Of a stretch of 12,461 nucleotides of DNA, positions 1 through 7,980 are shown one piece after another. The translations under genes and the position numbers were made by a program. The stretch spans positions 1 to 12,461 of the forward strand of contig SXKQ01000123.1 in NCBI GenBank assembly GCA_005778045.1, written 5' to 3'. Each line of letters opens with the position of its first letter. Within the stretch, counting starts at the first letter, position 1. The DNA comes from Planctomycetia bacterium. GTDB lineage: Bacteria; Planctomycetota; UBA1135; GCA-002686595. The notes under the pieces are model-generated. The model worked only from the letters and a program-made list of their open reading frames with translations, did not search any database and had not been told where the DNA came from.

Positions 1-1
1 C

Positions 2-265
2 AAGGGCACCGGCAACATGGAGATCGTGCTGTCGCGCAAGCTCGCCGACCGGCGCATCTTCCCGGCCATCGACATCGAGCGCTCGGGCACGCGCAAGGAG
101 GAAAAGCTGCATTCCTCGACGCGTTTGCGTCGCGTGCAGGTCCTGCGCCGCGTGCTGCTCAAGATGAACTTCGCCGAGGCAATGGAGTTGCTCGTGCACA
201 AGCTCGAGAACGTGGACAAGATCGACGACTTCCTGAAGCGCTTCGACGTCGATCCGGACGCGTGA
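2..265 (+). CDS. rho: Transcription termination factor Rho, C-terminal fragment (5' truncated by window edge)
   Basis: This is the last 87 residues of Rho, the hexameric RNA-dependent ATPase/helicase that ends transcription at factor-dependent sites in the cytoplasm. The fragment opens with [18 protein letters not shown] and continues [15 protein letters not shown], which matches the C-terminal part of the Rho ATPase domain very closely. The Arg of SGTRKE (fragment residue 31) corresponds to the E. coli arginine finger R366, so this part of the active site is intact. The end, [22 protein letters not shown], matches the usual Rho tail. The RNA-binding domain and the Walker A and B motifs lie outside the window. 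The reading frame is already open at base 2, so the internal ATG at 17 is not the real start. The next gene begins 22 bp downstream on the same strand. Confidence 0.95.
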   Translation, partial: KGTGNMEIVLSRKLADRRIFPAIDIERSGTRKEEKLHSSTRLRRVQVLRRVLLKMNFAEAMELLVHKLENVDKIDDFLKRFDVDPDA

Positions 266-287
266 GCGCGGCGCACGGGGCGCAAGC

Positions 288-2012
288 ATGACGACGACGG
301 CCAAGCTCGTGCTCGCGCTCGTGCTGCTGGCGCTCGGCTTGCGGCTGGCGTCGATCGGGCACGGGCTGCCGCGGCGCTACGTGCCCGATCACCACATGAT
401 CAAGCGCTCACTCGTGATGGCGAGCGAGCGCGACCTCGCCCCGCCGATCTCGGCGGAGATGAGCTACCCGTACCTCGTGCCCTACCTGCTGCTGCCGACT
501 TACGCAGCGGAGTACGCGCTGGGGAAGGTCGCGGGCCGCTGGGAGAATCCGCAAGAATTCCAGCGCGAAGTGACGCTCGATCCGGCGCTGCTGCACATTC
601 CGGCGCGCGCGTGGATGGCGCTCTTCGGGGCGCTGACGGCGTGGGCGGTGTATCGCGCGGCCCGAGCGGCAGGGCTCGAGCGCGGCGCGCTCGCCGCGGG
701 CTACTTCAGCGCGACCTGCCTGCTCAACCTACAGCTCTCGACCCACGAGCGACCGTGGGCCGCGACCATCTTCTTTGGCGCGCTCGCCAGCTGGGCGGCG
801 ATCGTGCACGCGCGGGAAGGGAAGCGTGGGACGCTGCTCGCGTCCGGCGCCGCGGTCGGACTGTCGTTCGCGTGCCATCCGTCGGGACTCGTGTTCGCGG
901 CGCTGCCAGCATTGGCGTGGGCCTGCGCACCGAACGCGTGGAGCGGCGCCGAGCTGCGCACGCGGCTTGGACGCGGCCTCGCGTGTGCAGCTCTCTTTGC
1001 GCTCGTCGCGTTCGTGTGTGGGCACCTTTACTACGTGCACGGACGTCCGGGTGGCGAGCAGGTGATCGGCGGCGGCGCGCACGCGAACACGCTAGCGATC
1101 GGCGGTCAGGCGATTCGCACGGACATCTCGCTCACCGGCGCCCCACGGCTCCTCAAGGTCTTCTTCGGCTACGACCCCGCGCTCGTGCTGCTCGGCGTCG
1201 TGGGACTCGCGCTGCTCTGGCGCGAGCGCGCGGCGCGCGTGGCGGTGCTCGGCTGCGCCTTGCTCGCGGGACTCGCGCTCGTCAATCCCAGCGACCACGT
1301 GCGCTACTTGCTTCCTGCAGCGATGTTGCTCGCGCTTGGCGCGGGTGCGCTGTTCGAGCGACTGTGGCTCGCGCGCGCCTGGCGGCCGGCGCTCGTGCTC
1401 GCGCTCGCACTGCCGCTGGTGCAGGCGCTGCGCTTCGATTGGGTGTTGCGCCAGGTCGACACGCGCTACCAGGCCGAGCTTGCGCTGGCGACGCTTCCGC
1501 CGGGCTCCGTCGTGGCGATCGACAACTACGGTCCGCAGGTCGATCTCGACGCGCGTGCGCTCGAACGGCTCGCGAAGCTGCGCCCGCTGTACGCGCGCGA
1601 GGACCTGCGACGTGCGTACTTCGAGGCCAAGGCGGAGCCGCCCACGGGCTCCGGGATCGACGCGATCCAGTGCGAGGACCTGTTCGGCATCGACCCTGCG
1701 ACCCTGGAGTACGGAGTGACGCGCTCCGACGCCGTGCGCGCGCTCGGCGCGACGCCGCGCGATGTGCTGGCGACGCTCGGAGTCACGCACCTGATGCTGG
1801 CGGAGCGTCGCTCCGGCTCGGAGTCGCGTCCGCTCGCGGGACTTGTCGCGGGGCGTGCGCCTCTGGTGTCGTTCGATCCCTCCGCGGAGTCCCTCGATCC
1901 GTGCGCCGAGGCCTTTCTTCCCACCGAAATGGACTTTCCCCTGACCGCGCTGTGGCTGGTTTCGCACCCTGGTCCGCGCCTGGAGCTGTACGAGCTCTGG
2001 AATCCGCGATGA
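288..2012 (+). CDS. Polytopic membrane protein, GT-C / PMT-type glycosyltransferase-like
   Basis: The protein has 574 residues. Roughly the first 385 carry about ten hydrophobic segments (near 6-25, 108-125, 133-150, 157-173, 184-212, 229-250, 296-312, 317-333, 340-357 and 366-383). A soluble, presumably extracytoplasmic, C-terminal domain follows (about 385-574). The plan resembles GT39/PMT-like (GT-C) enzymes, which move a sugar from a polyprenyl-phosphate carrier to an acceptor outside the membrane. Supporting signs are a first loop with YVPDHH (Asp34), where GT-C enzymes place an acidic catalytic residue, and HVRYLLPA near 337-344, typical of this class. The common PDE signature is PDH here, so activity is uncertain. 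The ATG at 288 is the first start after rho and has no strong ribosome-binding site. The stop overlaps the next gene's ATG (ATGA), so the pair is translationally coupled. Donor and acceptor are unknown. Confidence 0.72.
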   Translation: MTTTAKLVLALVLLALGLRLASIGHGLPRRYVPDHHMIKRSLVMASERDLAPPISAEMSYPYLVPYLLLPTYAAEYALGKVAGRWENPQEFQREVTLDPALLHIPARAWMALFGALTAWAVYRAARAAGLERGALAAGYFSATCLLNLQLSTHERPWAATIFFGALASWAAIVHAREGKRGTLLASGAAVGLSFACHPSGLVFAALPALAWACAPNAWSGAELRTRLGRGLACAALFALVAFVCGHLYYVHGRPGGEQVIGGGAHANTLAIGGQAIRTDISLTGAPRLLKVFFGYDPALVLLGVVGLALLWRERAARVAVLGCALLAGLALVNPSDHVRYLLPAAMLLALGAGALFERLWLARAWRPALVLALALPLVQALRFDWVLRQVDTRYQAELALATLPPGSVVAIDNYGPQVDLDARALERLAKLRPLYAREDLRRAYFEAKAEPPTGSGIDAIQCEDLFGIDPATLEYGVTRSDAVRALGATPRDVLATLGVTHLMLAERRSGSESRPLAGLVAGRAPLVSFDPSAESLDPCAEAFLPTEMDFPLTALWLVSHPGPRLELYELWNPR

Positions 2013-3463
2013 AGTCGCTGGTCGGGTGCGCGTTGCTCGCGCTCTCCGCAGGCTGCGGTCGCTCGAGCGGGCCGATCGGCCTTCCTGCGGGAGGTACGTG
2101 GGAGGGCACTTTCGAGCTCGCAAGCGACGCGCGCATGGACTTCGTGCTCGAGCTGCCCGCCGACGCCGTGATTGCGCGCGTGCGTCTCGACAGCGATGTG
2201 GCCGAGCTCGACCTGCATGCCAATCCGCACGCGCGCGCGCTCGATCTCGACGACGCGCTGTATCTCTTCGACAGTGCCGAGGGCGCGCCGCAGTTCGAGC
2301 TCAATGCGCTCGGCCCCGATCCGGTCGGTGGGGCGACGTGGCACGTCACGGTGCACTGGCCGTTCGAGCAAGCGCCGCGCATCGGCGACCGGCGTGTCGA
2401 GAGCGCATCGATCGCGCTCGAAGTCGAGGTGTTCCGCGCGCGCGTCGACGGGGACCTCGCGCCCGGAGTTCCGCTCCGCAGCGCGCTCGATCACGCGACC
2501 GGGGGCTTCCGCTCGTTCCGCGTATTCGTGCCGGAAGGCGCGAAGGCCCTGCGCATCGACCTCGCCGACGTCGAAAGCGACCTCGCCCTGTATGCACGCG
2601 CGGGTGCTCCCATCCTCTCGATGGACGACTCGGTGGCATTCTCCGAACACAACTGGGGTCGTGAGTCGCTCCTGATCATGCCCTTCAGCCATCCGCCGCT
2701 CGTGCCGGGGGAATGGCGCATCGACGTGCAAGATGCGTTCGGGCCGACGCGGCGGCTTCCTTTCACGGTCCAGGTGAGTTTCGACGAGAGCGTGCCGGAG
2801 GCGCTGCTCGCGTTCCCTCGCACCATGGCAAGCGCGGGAGAGACGCCCCTGCAGCGCGCGCTTCGTTCCGTGGTGGAGATCGCGACGCCCGATGCGCTCG
2901 GGAGCGGCACGATCCTGTCTGCGGATGGCTGGATCCTGACCAACGCCCACGTCGTCGGAGACGATCCGGAACTCGACCTCGTGGTATCGCTGCTCATCGA
3001 TCCGGCGCGACCGGCCGTCGAGAGCTTCCTCGCGCGCTTGGTCGAGATCGACGAGTCGCGCGACCTCGCGCTCGTGCAGGTGACGAGCGGACTCTACGGG
3101 CAGCCGTTGCCGGCGGGGTATGAGCTTCCCGCGCTCGAGTTCGGCGACGCACGCACGCTCGCCATCGGGGAGCCCCTGTGGCTCGTGGGCTATCCGGCGA
3201 CGGGGGGCACCGGGAGCCGCGTGACGATCAGCGCGACGCGGGGCATCGTCGCGGGATTCGAGAACGCCGACTTCGGTCGGCTGGTGAAGACGGACGCGGA
3301 GATCACACGCGGGAACTCGGGCGGTGCCGCGATCGACGAGCGGGGCTTGCTCGTCGGCGTGCCCAGCTCGACGGTCGAGAATGGCTCGGGCCAGATCGGC
3401 TACGTGCACCCCATCGATGCACTGCCGGAGAGCTGGCTGCGGCGCCTGCGGCGCTCGCGCTAG
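2009..3463 (+). CDS. Trypsin-like (S1C/HtrA-type) serine protease lipoprotein with N-terminal beta domains, no PDZ
   Basis: The protein has 484 residues. The start is the ATG overlapping the previous stop. It gives a lipoprotein signal, MKSLVGCALLALSAGC, with a lipobox ending at Cys16, although the residue at -3 is Ser rather than the commoner Leu. Residues of about 25-275 look like two beta-rich segments. The second (about 170-275, with LALYARAG and PGEWRIDVQDAF) resembles pre-peptidase C-terminal (PPC) domains of secreted proteases. The protease domain spans about 290-484 and has a full catalytic triad: His314 in TNAHVV, Asp352 in SRDLAL and Ser437 in TRGNSGGA. It ends shortly after the last strand, so the PDZ domains of DegP/HtrA are absent. 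Expected role: membrane-anchored protein quality control or processing in the envelope. Coupling to the GT-C-like gene suggests a shared envelope task. The protease call is firm; the N-terminal domain assignment is tentative. Confidence 0.88.
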   Translation: MKSLVGCALLALSAGCGRSSGPIGLPAGGTWEGTFELASDARMDFVLELPADAVIARVRLDSDVAELDLHANPHARALDLDDALYLFDSAEGAPQFELNALGPDPVGGATWHVTVHWPFEQAPRIGDRRVESASIALEVEVFRARVDGDLAPGVPLRSALDHATGGFRSFRVFVPEGAKALRIDLADVESDLALYARAGAPILSMDDSVAFSEHNWGRESLLIMPFSHPPLVPGEWRIDVQDAFGPTRRLPFTVQVSFDESVPEALLAFPRTMASAGETPLQRALRSVVEIATPDALGSGTILSADGWILTNAHVVGDDPELDLVVSLLIDPARPAVESFLARLVEIDESRDLALVQVTSGLYGQPLPAGYELPALEFGDARTLAIGEPLWLVGYPATGGTGSRVTISATRGIVAGFENADFGRLVKTDAEITRGNSGGAAIDERGLLVGVPSSTVENGSGQIGYVHPIDALPESWLRRLRRSR

Positions 3464-3469
3464 GGGCGC

Positions 3470-4246
3470 TCAGAGCGTCTTCTGGAGCTTCTCCAGCTCG
3501 GCCCGACCCTGCTCGTCGCCGAGAACTTGGGCGAGCTCGAAGGCACGCTCGACGACGGTCCGGGCGCGCGGCTTGGCTTTGGTCTCGATCAGTACCGTGG
3601 CCAGACGACGCAGGGCGACGTACTCGTCGCCGGGCATGCGCAGGCTGCGGTAGATCAGCGCGGCTTCGCCGAGCGGCGCAACGGCCTCCGCCAGCTTGCC
3701 GCCGCCGGAGTACGCGGTGCCGAGGGCGGAGAGCCCCATCGCGTGGCCCCACCAGTCGCCGAGAGGGGCGGCGTGACCGACGCACTCACGTGCCTTGGCC
3801 TGAGCCTTGTCCCAGTCCCCGGCCTTGATCGCCGCACGCGACTCGCCGTGGGCCTTCTGCCCCGCGCGGAACTGCCTCCTCTGCGCGTCGTTCTGGCTCG
3901 CGAAGGCGCTGGCGTAGTCGAGGAAGATCGGCGCATGGAGCGCCTCGCTCGCTTGGCGAGCACCCCACAGCGCGCGCGCGTGCAGCTCCGCGATCGCGGC
4001 ATTGTCGGGCTTGTCCGGAGACTTCTCCCACAGGGCCAGCGCGGCTTCGAGATCCTCGTCGATCGTGTAGAGGATCTCTTGCTGGAACTCCTTCCACAGC
4101 GACTTGCAGCCATCGGCGTCCTGCTTCGCATGCAGCGCCACGAAGCGCTCGCGCGCGGACTGCACCTCCTGCTGCCCGGCGATGAGATTCGCCGAGACGC
4201 GCGCCTCCGTGGGGGAGAGGAACAGCAGGGCGGAGAGGATCAGCAT
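3470..4246 (-). CDS. Exported helical-repeat (TPR-like) protein of unknown function
   Basis: The protein has 258 residues. The chosen ATG gives a hydrophobic N-terminus (MLILSALLFLSPTEA) that could be a short signal peptide, though it lacks the usual basic residues before the hydrophobic stretch. The rest is predicted mostly helical and rich in Ala, Glu, Lys and Arg. TPR-like helix pairs are visible at about 138-160 (AIKAGDWDKAQAKA), 168-202 (GLSALGTAYSGGGKLAEAV) and 208-243. No enzyme motif was seen. The start overlaps the end of the upstream Nudix gene by 7 bases (ATGCTGA), which argues for coupled translation and for this start rather than the open frame further upstream. It is the last gene of the minus-strand operon and ends 6 bp from the convergent protease gene. 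A scaffold or protein-protein interaction role is a guess from the fold type. Confidence 0.7.
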   Translation of the reverse strand: MLILSALLFLSPTEARVSANLIAGQQEVQSARERFVALHAKQDADGCKSLWKEFQQEILYTIDEDLEAALALWEKSPDKPDNAAIAELHARALWGARQASEALHAPIFLDYASAFASQNDAQRRQFRAGQKAHGESRAAIKAGDWDKAQAKARECVGHAAPLGDWWGHAMGLSALGTAYSGGGKLAEAVAPLGEAALIYRSLRMPGDEYVALRRLATVLIETKAKPRARTVVERAFELAQVLGDEQGRAELEKLQKTL

Positions 4247-4842
4247 GTCGGTCGGTTCCGTTCGAGAAGGTCGAAGTAGCGGTACAACGCCATGGCGGAG
4301 AAGGCGTCGAGGATCTTGCCCGAGCCGAGCAGTGCGCGCACTTCCTCGAGCGTGAACACCTTCACGCAGATGCGCTCGCTCGACTCGTGCTCCGTGGCGT
4401 GGTCGAGGCGGCAGCCGAGTGCCGCGAACACGTTCGCATAGTGGTCGCTGATCCCGTAGATCGCGTAGAAGCCGGGCAAGCGCACGATCTCGCGCGCCGT
4501 GGCACCGGCCTCCTCGCGCAGCTCGCGCTCGGCGGCGAGCAGAGCGTCCTCGTTCTCGTCGATGCGCCCAGCCGGGACTTCCCAGTGAGTCGTACCGATG
4601 GGATAGCGGTACTGACCGATGAGCGCGATGCGCCCGTCCTCGAGTACGGGCACGACAACGGCCGCGGGACTGATCTCCACGACGTGGTGCACTCCCGGCT
4701 TGCCGTCGGGGAAGATCACGTCGTCGGCGCGCAGGCCGACCCAGCGCGACTCGTAGATGCGCCGCGAGCGCACGAGTTCGTAGGGTGCGAACGGCTCCGG
4801 ATCGGACGGAAAGGAGTCGCTCGATCCCGAGGTCTGGCTCAT
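4240..4842 (-). CDS. Nudix hydrolase, ADP-ribose pyrophosphatase type
   Basis: The protein has 200 residues. A perfect Nudix box (GX5EX7REUXEEXGU) runs from Gly92 to Ala114, ending RELREEAGA. It binds the divalent metal and hydrolyses a nucleoside diphosphate linked to another group. Just before it, IGQYRY and HWEVPAGRID are typical of the ADP-ribose/NDP-sugar pyrophosphatase branch, so ADP-ribose or a nucleotide sugar is the most likely substrate. The N-terminal strands ESRWVGLRADDVIFPDG also match that branch, which often dimerises through this region. The gene starts 12 bp after the AceE-like stop and overlaps the downstream gene by 7 bases, so it is the middle gene of a compact operon. 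No Shine-Dalgarno sequence stands before the ATG. The Nudix assignment is secure; the exact substrate is inferred. Confidence 0.93.
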   Translation of the reverse strand: MSQTSGSSDSFPSDPEPFAPYELVRSRRIYESRWVGLRADDVIFPDGKPGVHHVVEISPAAVVVPVLEDGRIALIGQYRYPIGTTHWEVPAGRIDENEDALLAAERELREEAGATAREIVRLPGFYAIYGISDHYANVFAALGCRLDHATEHESSERICVKVFTLEEVRALLGSGKILDAFSAMALYRYFDLLERNRPTC

Positions 4843-4854
4843 GGCGAGAGCGAG

Positions 4855-7770
4855 CTAGTGGGCCGAGCCCGCGTCGGGCCAGAGCTCGCGCCAGTCGGGC
4901 TTCGCGCTGCCGCGGCCGGCGAGACGCTCGAGCAGTTCGCGCGGCACGCGCAGGTCTTCGAGCGCGGTCTCGGAGAGCGCCTTGCCGCAGGCCTCGACGA
5001 CCGAGTCGGCGTCGAGGTGGTGCAACGCGAACACCTCGTCGGGGCGGCCACACTTCGAGAACTTCCGCACGGCGAGCGTCACCTGCTTCACGCCGACGAT
5101 CGAGCCGATGTTGTCGACGAGGCCGGCCTCGCCGTCACACATGGCGACGATCGGGACGCGGCGCGCGGCGATGCTGAGGAGCTCGGACTCGTCGGAGACC
5201 TCGCGCGCCACCGCGTGCAGGTCCCCGTCGATGCCAAGTCCAGTACGCAGGTGCGCGTAGCCGTCGTGCTCGCCGAGGATGCCGAGCAAGAGCTCGGGAC
5301 TCGAGATCACGATCACGTTCGCGAAGATGCCGCGTGCGTAGAGCTTGTGCGCCGCTTCGACGGCCTCGGTCGCGACCGAGCCCATGGCGAGGAGCTGCAC
5401 GACGTTGTCGCCCGGCTCGTAGCCGGCATAGCCGCGCCAGTCGAGCAGGTAGTACGCGCCCGCGAGGCACTCCTCGCGCACGCGCGCGAGCAGGTTGGCG
5501 TCGGGCAGCGTCGCGACGAGCGACTCGTCCGTGGCTTCGCTCCCGCTCGAGCCCTTCGGCGCGAGCGCGCCGCTCCACGATCCCGGCACCTTCGACTTGG
5601 CGTGCGTGCGCACGGACTCGAGCAGCAGCTTCTGCGGGATCGCGCGCGTCACCGCGCGGATCAGCACGCCGCGGCGGCCGTCGTTGCGATCCTCCATGTG
5701 ACGCGTGATCGCGTCCGAGAGGATCCAGTCGACCTCGAGCGCGAACAGCGGCTCCCACGTGATCAGGTTGGGGATTTGGATGTCGCTCTTCCACGAGTGC
5801 TGCGCACCCTCGGGAGCGAGCGTCACGCCGCTCGGCGTGCCCATGATCACGAACTCCGCACCCCAGTAGAGGTTGTAGTAGAGCTGGTCGAGGGCACGTT
5901 TGATGAAGAAGTCGTACACGGTCATGATCGGGAAGAATGGCAGGCCCGTGTAGTGGGCCATCTTCCCGAAGCTCGCCGCGGCGCTCATGCAGTTCGCCTC
6001 GGCGATCTCGAAGCGAATATGGCGCGTCCAGACTTCCTCGTGCGTCACGAGCGACGGGTGGCGCACTTCCTTGGCTGCCGAGTCGTCGACGTCCGCCTTC
6101 GGACCGTAGATGCGCTGGTCCATGACCGGCGACACGTTGGTCGAGGTGCCGACGTCCGGCGAGAGCGTGAGCACGAAGTCCGCGGCGGTCTTCCAGCGCT
6201 GCTCATGCTGGGTGAGGTCCTTGCTGCCCGACATCTGCGGCCCGCCCTCGTCGGCGGTACCGATGCGCACGAGCTTGCTTGCGAGCTGGCCCCACATCCA
6301 CTGCGTGTGAGCTAACGGGAACAGCGATAGGTCGATCTGGAGCGACTCGGGGATCGAGCCGTCCTTCTCGATCTGCTCGCGCACCCAGGCGCGGTTCTTC
6401 TCGCGCAGCACGCGGTGCTCCTCGATACCGGCGCGGAACTTCCGCGAGCGCGCGGCGAGGAAGCGACCTTCGTCGGAGTTCTCCGCGAACAGCTCGAATG
6501 GAGCCTCGAAGGAGCAGCCCGAGCGCTGGAGCAGCTTGGTCACTTCCTTCTGATCCGGCAGCGCCGAGTGGTTCGACGGGTCGGCCGAGCACTCGAGGCC
6601 CCAGCCCTTGATGGTGTGCGCGATGACGAGCGTCGGCTGCGTCTCCTGCTTGCGCGCCTCGGCGAACGCCGCGATCAGCTTGACGAGATCGTGGCCGCCG
6701 ACGTCGCCGAATGCGCCGAGCACCTCGGCATCCGAGAGCTTCGAGAGCAGCGGCTTGCAGGCCGGCTCGAGCTCGAGCGCGCGCGCGCGGATCTTCGCCG
6801 CGTCGCGGGCGAGCAGCAGCATCTGGTACTCAAAGTCGGTGAGCCCGCCCTCGAGGAAACGCTTCCACGCCGCGCCGCCCTCGCGCGCGAAGAGCGCGTC
6901 GCGCAGGCTGCCGTGGCGCAACTGGACGACTTTCCAGCCGTTCGCGATCGCCGTCGCCTCGATGCGGTCGCAGTCCGCGCCCGAGAGCCCGCGCTGGTTG
7001 GGAATGCGCGTGCCGTCGAGGTTCTGGCGGTTGTAGTCGATGATCCACGTGACGTTGCCGAGGTGGCGCTCGCTCACATCGGGGAGGCACTCGAGCAGCG
7101 AACCCTCGCGGAACTCGCTGTCGCCGATCAGCGACCAGAAGTGGGCGCCCGCGGGCACGGTCCAGTCATGGTCCTGCGCGTAGCGATAGGCGAGCGCGAG
7201 GTACACGCTCACCACCGGCGGGATGCCGACCGAGCCCGACGGTAGGAAATGGAACGAGTCCGGGTCCGTGCGCGCGTGGTAGCTCTGGAACACCTCGGGG
7301 TGCTCCACGGTCTTGAAGGCGCGCAGGGTGTACATCACCTTCGCGCTCTCTTCGGCGTTGAACCACGTGCCGTCCTCGTGCTTGAAGAGCTGCAGGAGGT
7401 TGTGGAGCGAGTGGTCGACGGGGCTCGCGTGCGGCTTGCAGCACACGTAGTCCGCGGGTTCGCGCACCGCGAGGTGCAGCGCGGCGAGGATGTGCATCGA
7501 GCTGGCGCAGGACGCCGGGTGGCCACCGACCTTGGGATCGCCGGGCCGCTTCTCGCGGTGGTTGGCGTGCCAAATCATGGCCTGCGTCTGCGCGAAGGCG
7601 CGGTCGGTGATGCGCCCGAGCAGGGTGAGGTCGGCGGCGGACAGGGGGCCGACGCCGGACGAGCCGGCCGAGTCCTTGGGAGGGTTCATCAGCTGGGTGA
7701 GCGTGTGCGCGGGGCGGTTGCGGAAGCCCGAATCGGGTTCGGCGAGACGGTCGCGAAGTTCGTGGCTCAT
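4855..7770 (-). CDS. AceE-like homodimeric pyruvate (2-oxoacid) dehydrogenase E1 / transketolase-superfamily ThDP enzyme
   Basis: The protein has 971 residues, longer than E. coli AceE (887). It has the AceE layout: a ThDP diphosphate-binding domain (about 50-400), a pyrimidine-binding domain (about 570-720) and a transketolase-like C-terminal domain (about 780-950). GDSEF at 216-220 and YNRQNLDG at 246-253 match AceE GDGEM and CNLQRLDG. Asp217, Asn247 and Gln249 fall at the Mg/ThDP ligand positions, with the same 30-residue Asp-Asn spacing. A catalytic Glu is probably E591 (or E588) in RFEIAEANC. GTPSGVTLAPEGAQH (644-658) parallels the AceE segment GTSGRTTLNGEGLQH. The expected reaction is oxidative decarboxylation of pyruvate with acetyl transfer to a lipoyl E2. 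No E2 or E3 gene is nearby, so the substrate is inferred. The start is the first in-frame ATG; Met28 is an alternative. The GDG to GDS change and the extra length are unusual. Confidence 0.82.
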   Translation of the reverse strand: MSHELRDRLAEPDSGFRNRPAHTLTQLMNPPKDSAGSSGVGPLSAADLTLLGRITDRAFAQTQAMIWHANHREKRPGDPKVGGHPASCASSMHILAALHLAVREPADYVCCKPHASPVDHSLHNLLQLFKHEDGTWFNAEESAKVMYTLRAFKTVEHPEVFQSYHARTDPDSFHFLPSGSVGIPPVVSVYLALAYRYAQDHDWTVPAGAHFWSLIGDSEFREGSLLECLPDVSERHLGNVTWIIDYNRQNLDGTRIPNQRGLSGADCDRIEATAIANGWKVVQLRHGSLRDALFAREGGAAWKRFLEGGLTDFEYQMLLLARDAAKIRARALELEPACKPLLSKLSDAEVLGAFGDVGGHDLVKLIAAFAEARKQETQPTLVIAHTIKGWGLECSADPSNHSALPDQKEVTKLLQRSGCSFEAPFELFAENSDEGRFLAARSRKFRAGIEEHRVLREKNRAWVREQIEKDGSIPESLQIDLSLFPLAHTQWMWGQLASKLVRIGTADEGGPQMSGSKDLTQHEQRWKTAADFVLTLSPDVGTSTNVSPVMDQRIYGPKADVDDSAAKEVRHPSLVTHEEVWTRHIRFEIAEANCMSAAASFGKMAHYTGLPFFPIMTVYDFFIKRALDQLYYNLYWGAEFVIMGTPSGVTLAPEGAQHSWKSDIQIPNLITWEPLFALEVDWILSDAITRHMEDRNDGRRGVLIRAVTRAIPQKLLLESVRTHAKSKVPGSWSGALAPKGSSGSEATDESLVATLPDANLLARVREECLAGAYYLLDWRGYAGYEPGDNVVQLLAMGSVATEAVEAAHKLYARGIFANVIVISSPELLLGILGEHDGYAHLRTGLGIDGDLHAVAREVSDESELLSIAARRVPIVAMCDGEAGLVDNIGSIVGVKQVTLAVRKFSKCGRPDEVFALHHLDADSVVEACGKALSETALEDLRVPRELLERLAGRGSAKPDWRELWPDAGSAH

Positions 7771-7859
7771 CGGATAGGGGGGGCAGCAGGTCGAGAGGCC
7801 ACGTCCGCCTGCGCTAACGGAGAATGCGGGGAGCGGCCTTAAACGCCAGAGAGCATAGG

Positions 7860-7875
7860 CTCCGGGGGGCCGGAG
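7860..7875. repeat. Short inverted repeat upstream of the AceE-like gene
   Basis: CTCCGG (7860-7865) and CCGGAG (7870-7875) can form a 6-bp stem with a GGGG loop on the + strand. Two more CCGGAG copies follow at 7889-7894 and 7897-7902, so alternative pairings are possible. The repeat lies about 90 bp upstream of the AceE-like start on its coding strand, where an operator or leader hairpin could sit. Function is unknown, and in DNA this GC-rich the repeat may be chance. Confidence 0.35.
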
Positions 7876-7905
7876 GGCGAACCCGACGCCGGAGTCCCGG
7901 AGGCC

Positions 7906-7966
7906 CGAAAACGCGGTTTTCGAGGGCGGAGAGCGGTCGCGCGGCCCGGCGTGGCCGTTTGGGCCG
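7906..7966 (-). terminator. Candidate terminator region after the GT4 gene (two inverted repeats)
   Basis: Read on the minus strand, the GT4 stop is followed after about 15 bases by a dyad of CGGCCC and GGGCCG (7966-7961 with 7947-7942, 13-base loop). About 20 bases further comes the perfect hairpin CGAAAAC-CGC-GTTTTCG (7922-7906). The second stem has an A-rich left arm and a T-rich right arm, which is unlike its surroundings, but no longer U tract follows. It may be a weak intrinsic terminator, an RNA-stabilising hairpin or a protein site. Rho-dependent ending is equally possible. Confidence 0.35.
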
Positions 7967-7980
7967 GAGCTGCGCCGCGC

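Noticed and set aside
611..2008. Extension of the protease gene upstream in the same frame (to 611)
   Set aside because: The upstream part is Arg/Ala-rich and overlaps the GT-C-like gene. The ATG at 2009 gives a lipoprotein signal and the usual ATGA coupling.
1526..3409. A 627-residue open frame on the minus strand opposite the GT-C-like and protease genes
   Set aside because: It runs across two well-supported plus-strand genes, is dominated by Arg, Ala, Glu and His in low-complexity order, and shows no domain. Long open antisense frames are expected in DNA this GC-rich.
3482..3499. Short hairpin (CTGGAG/CTCCAG) near the convergent stops as a bidirectional terminator
   Set aside because: It lies inside the coding end of the minus-strand gene, is short, and has no T tract on either side.
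4387..6315. A 642-residue open frame on the plus strand opposite the Nudix and AceE-like genes
   Set aside because: The minus-strand proteins carry exact family motifs throughout. The plus-strand translation is Arg/Ala/Val/Glu-rich with no recognisable fold, so it is a shadow.
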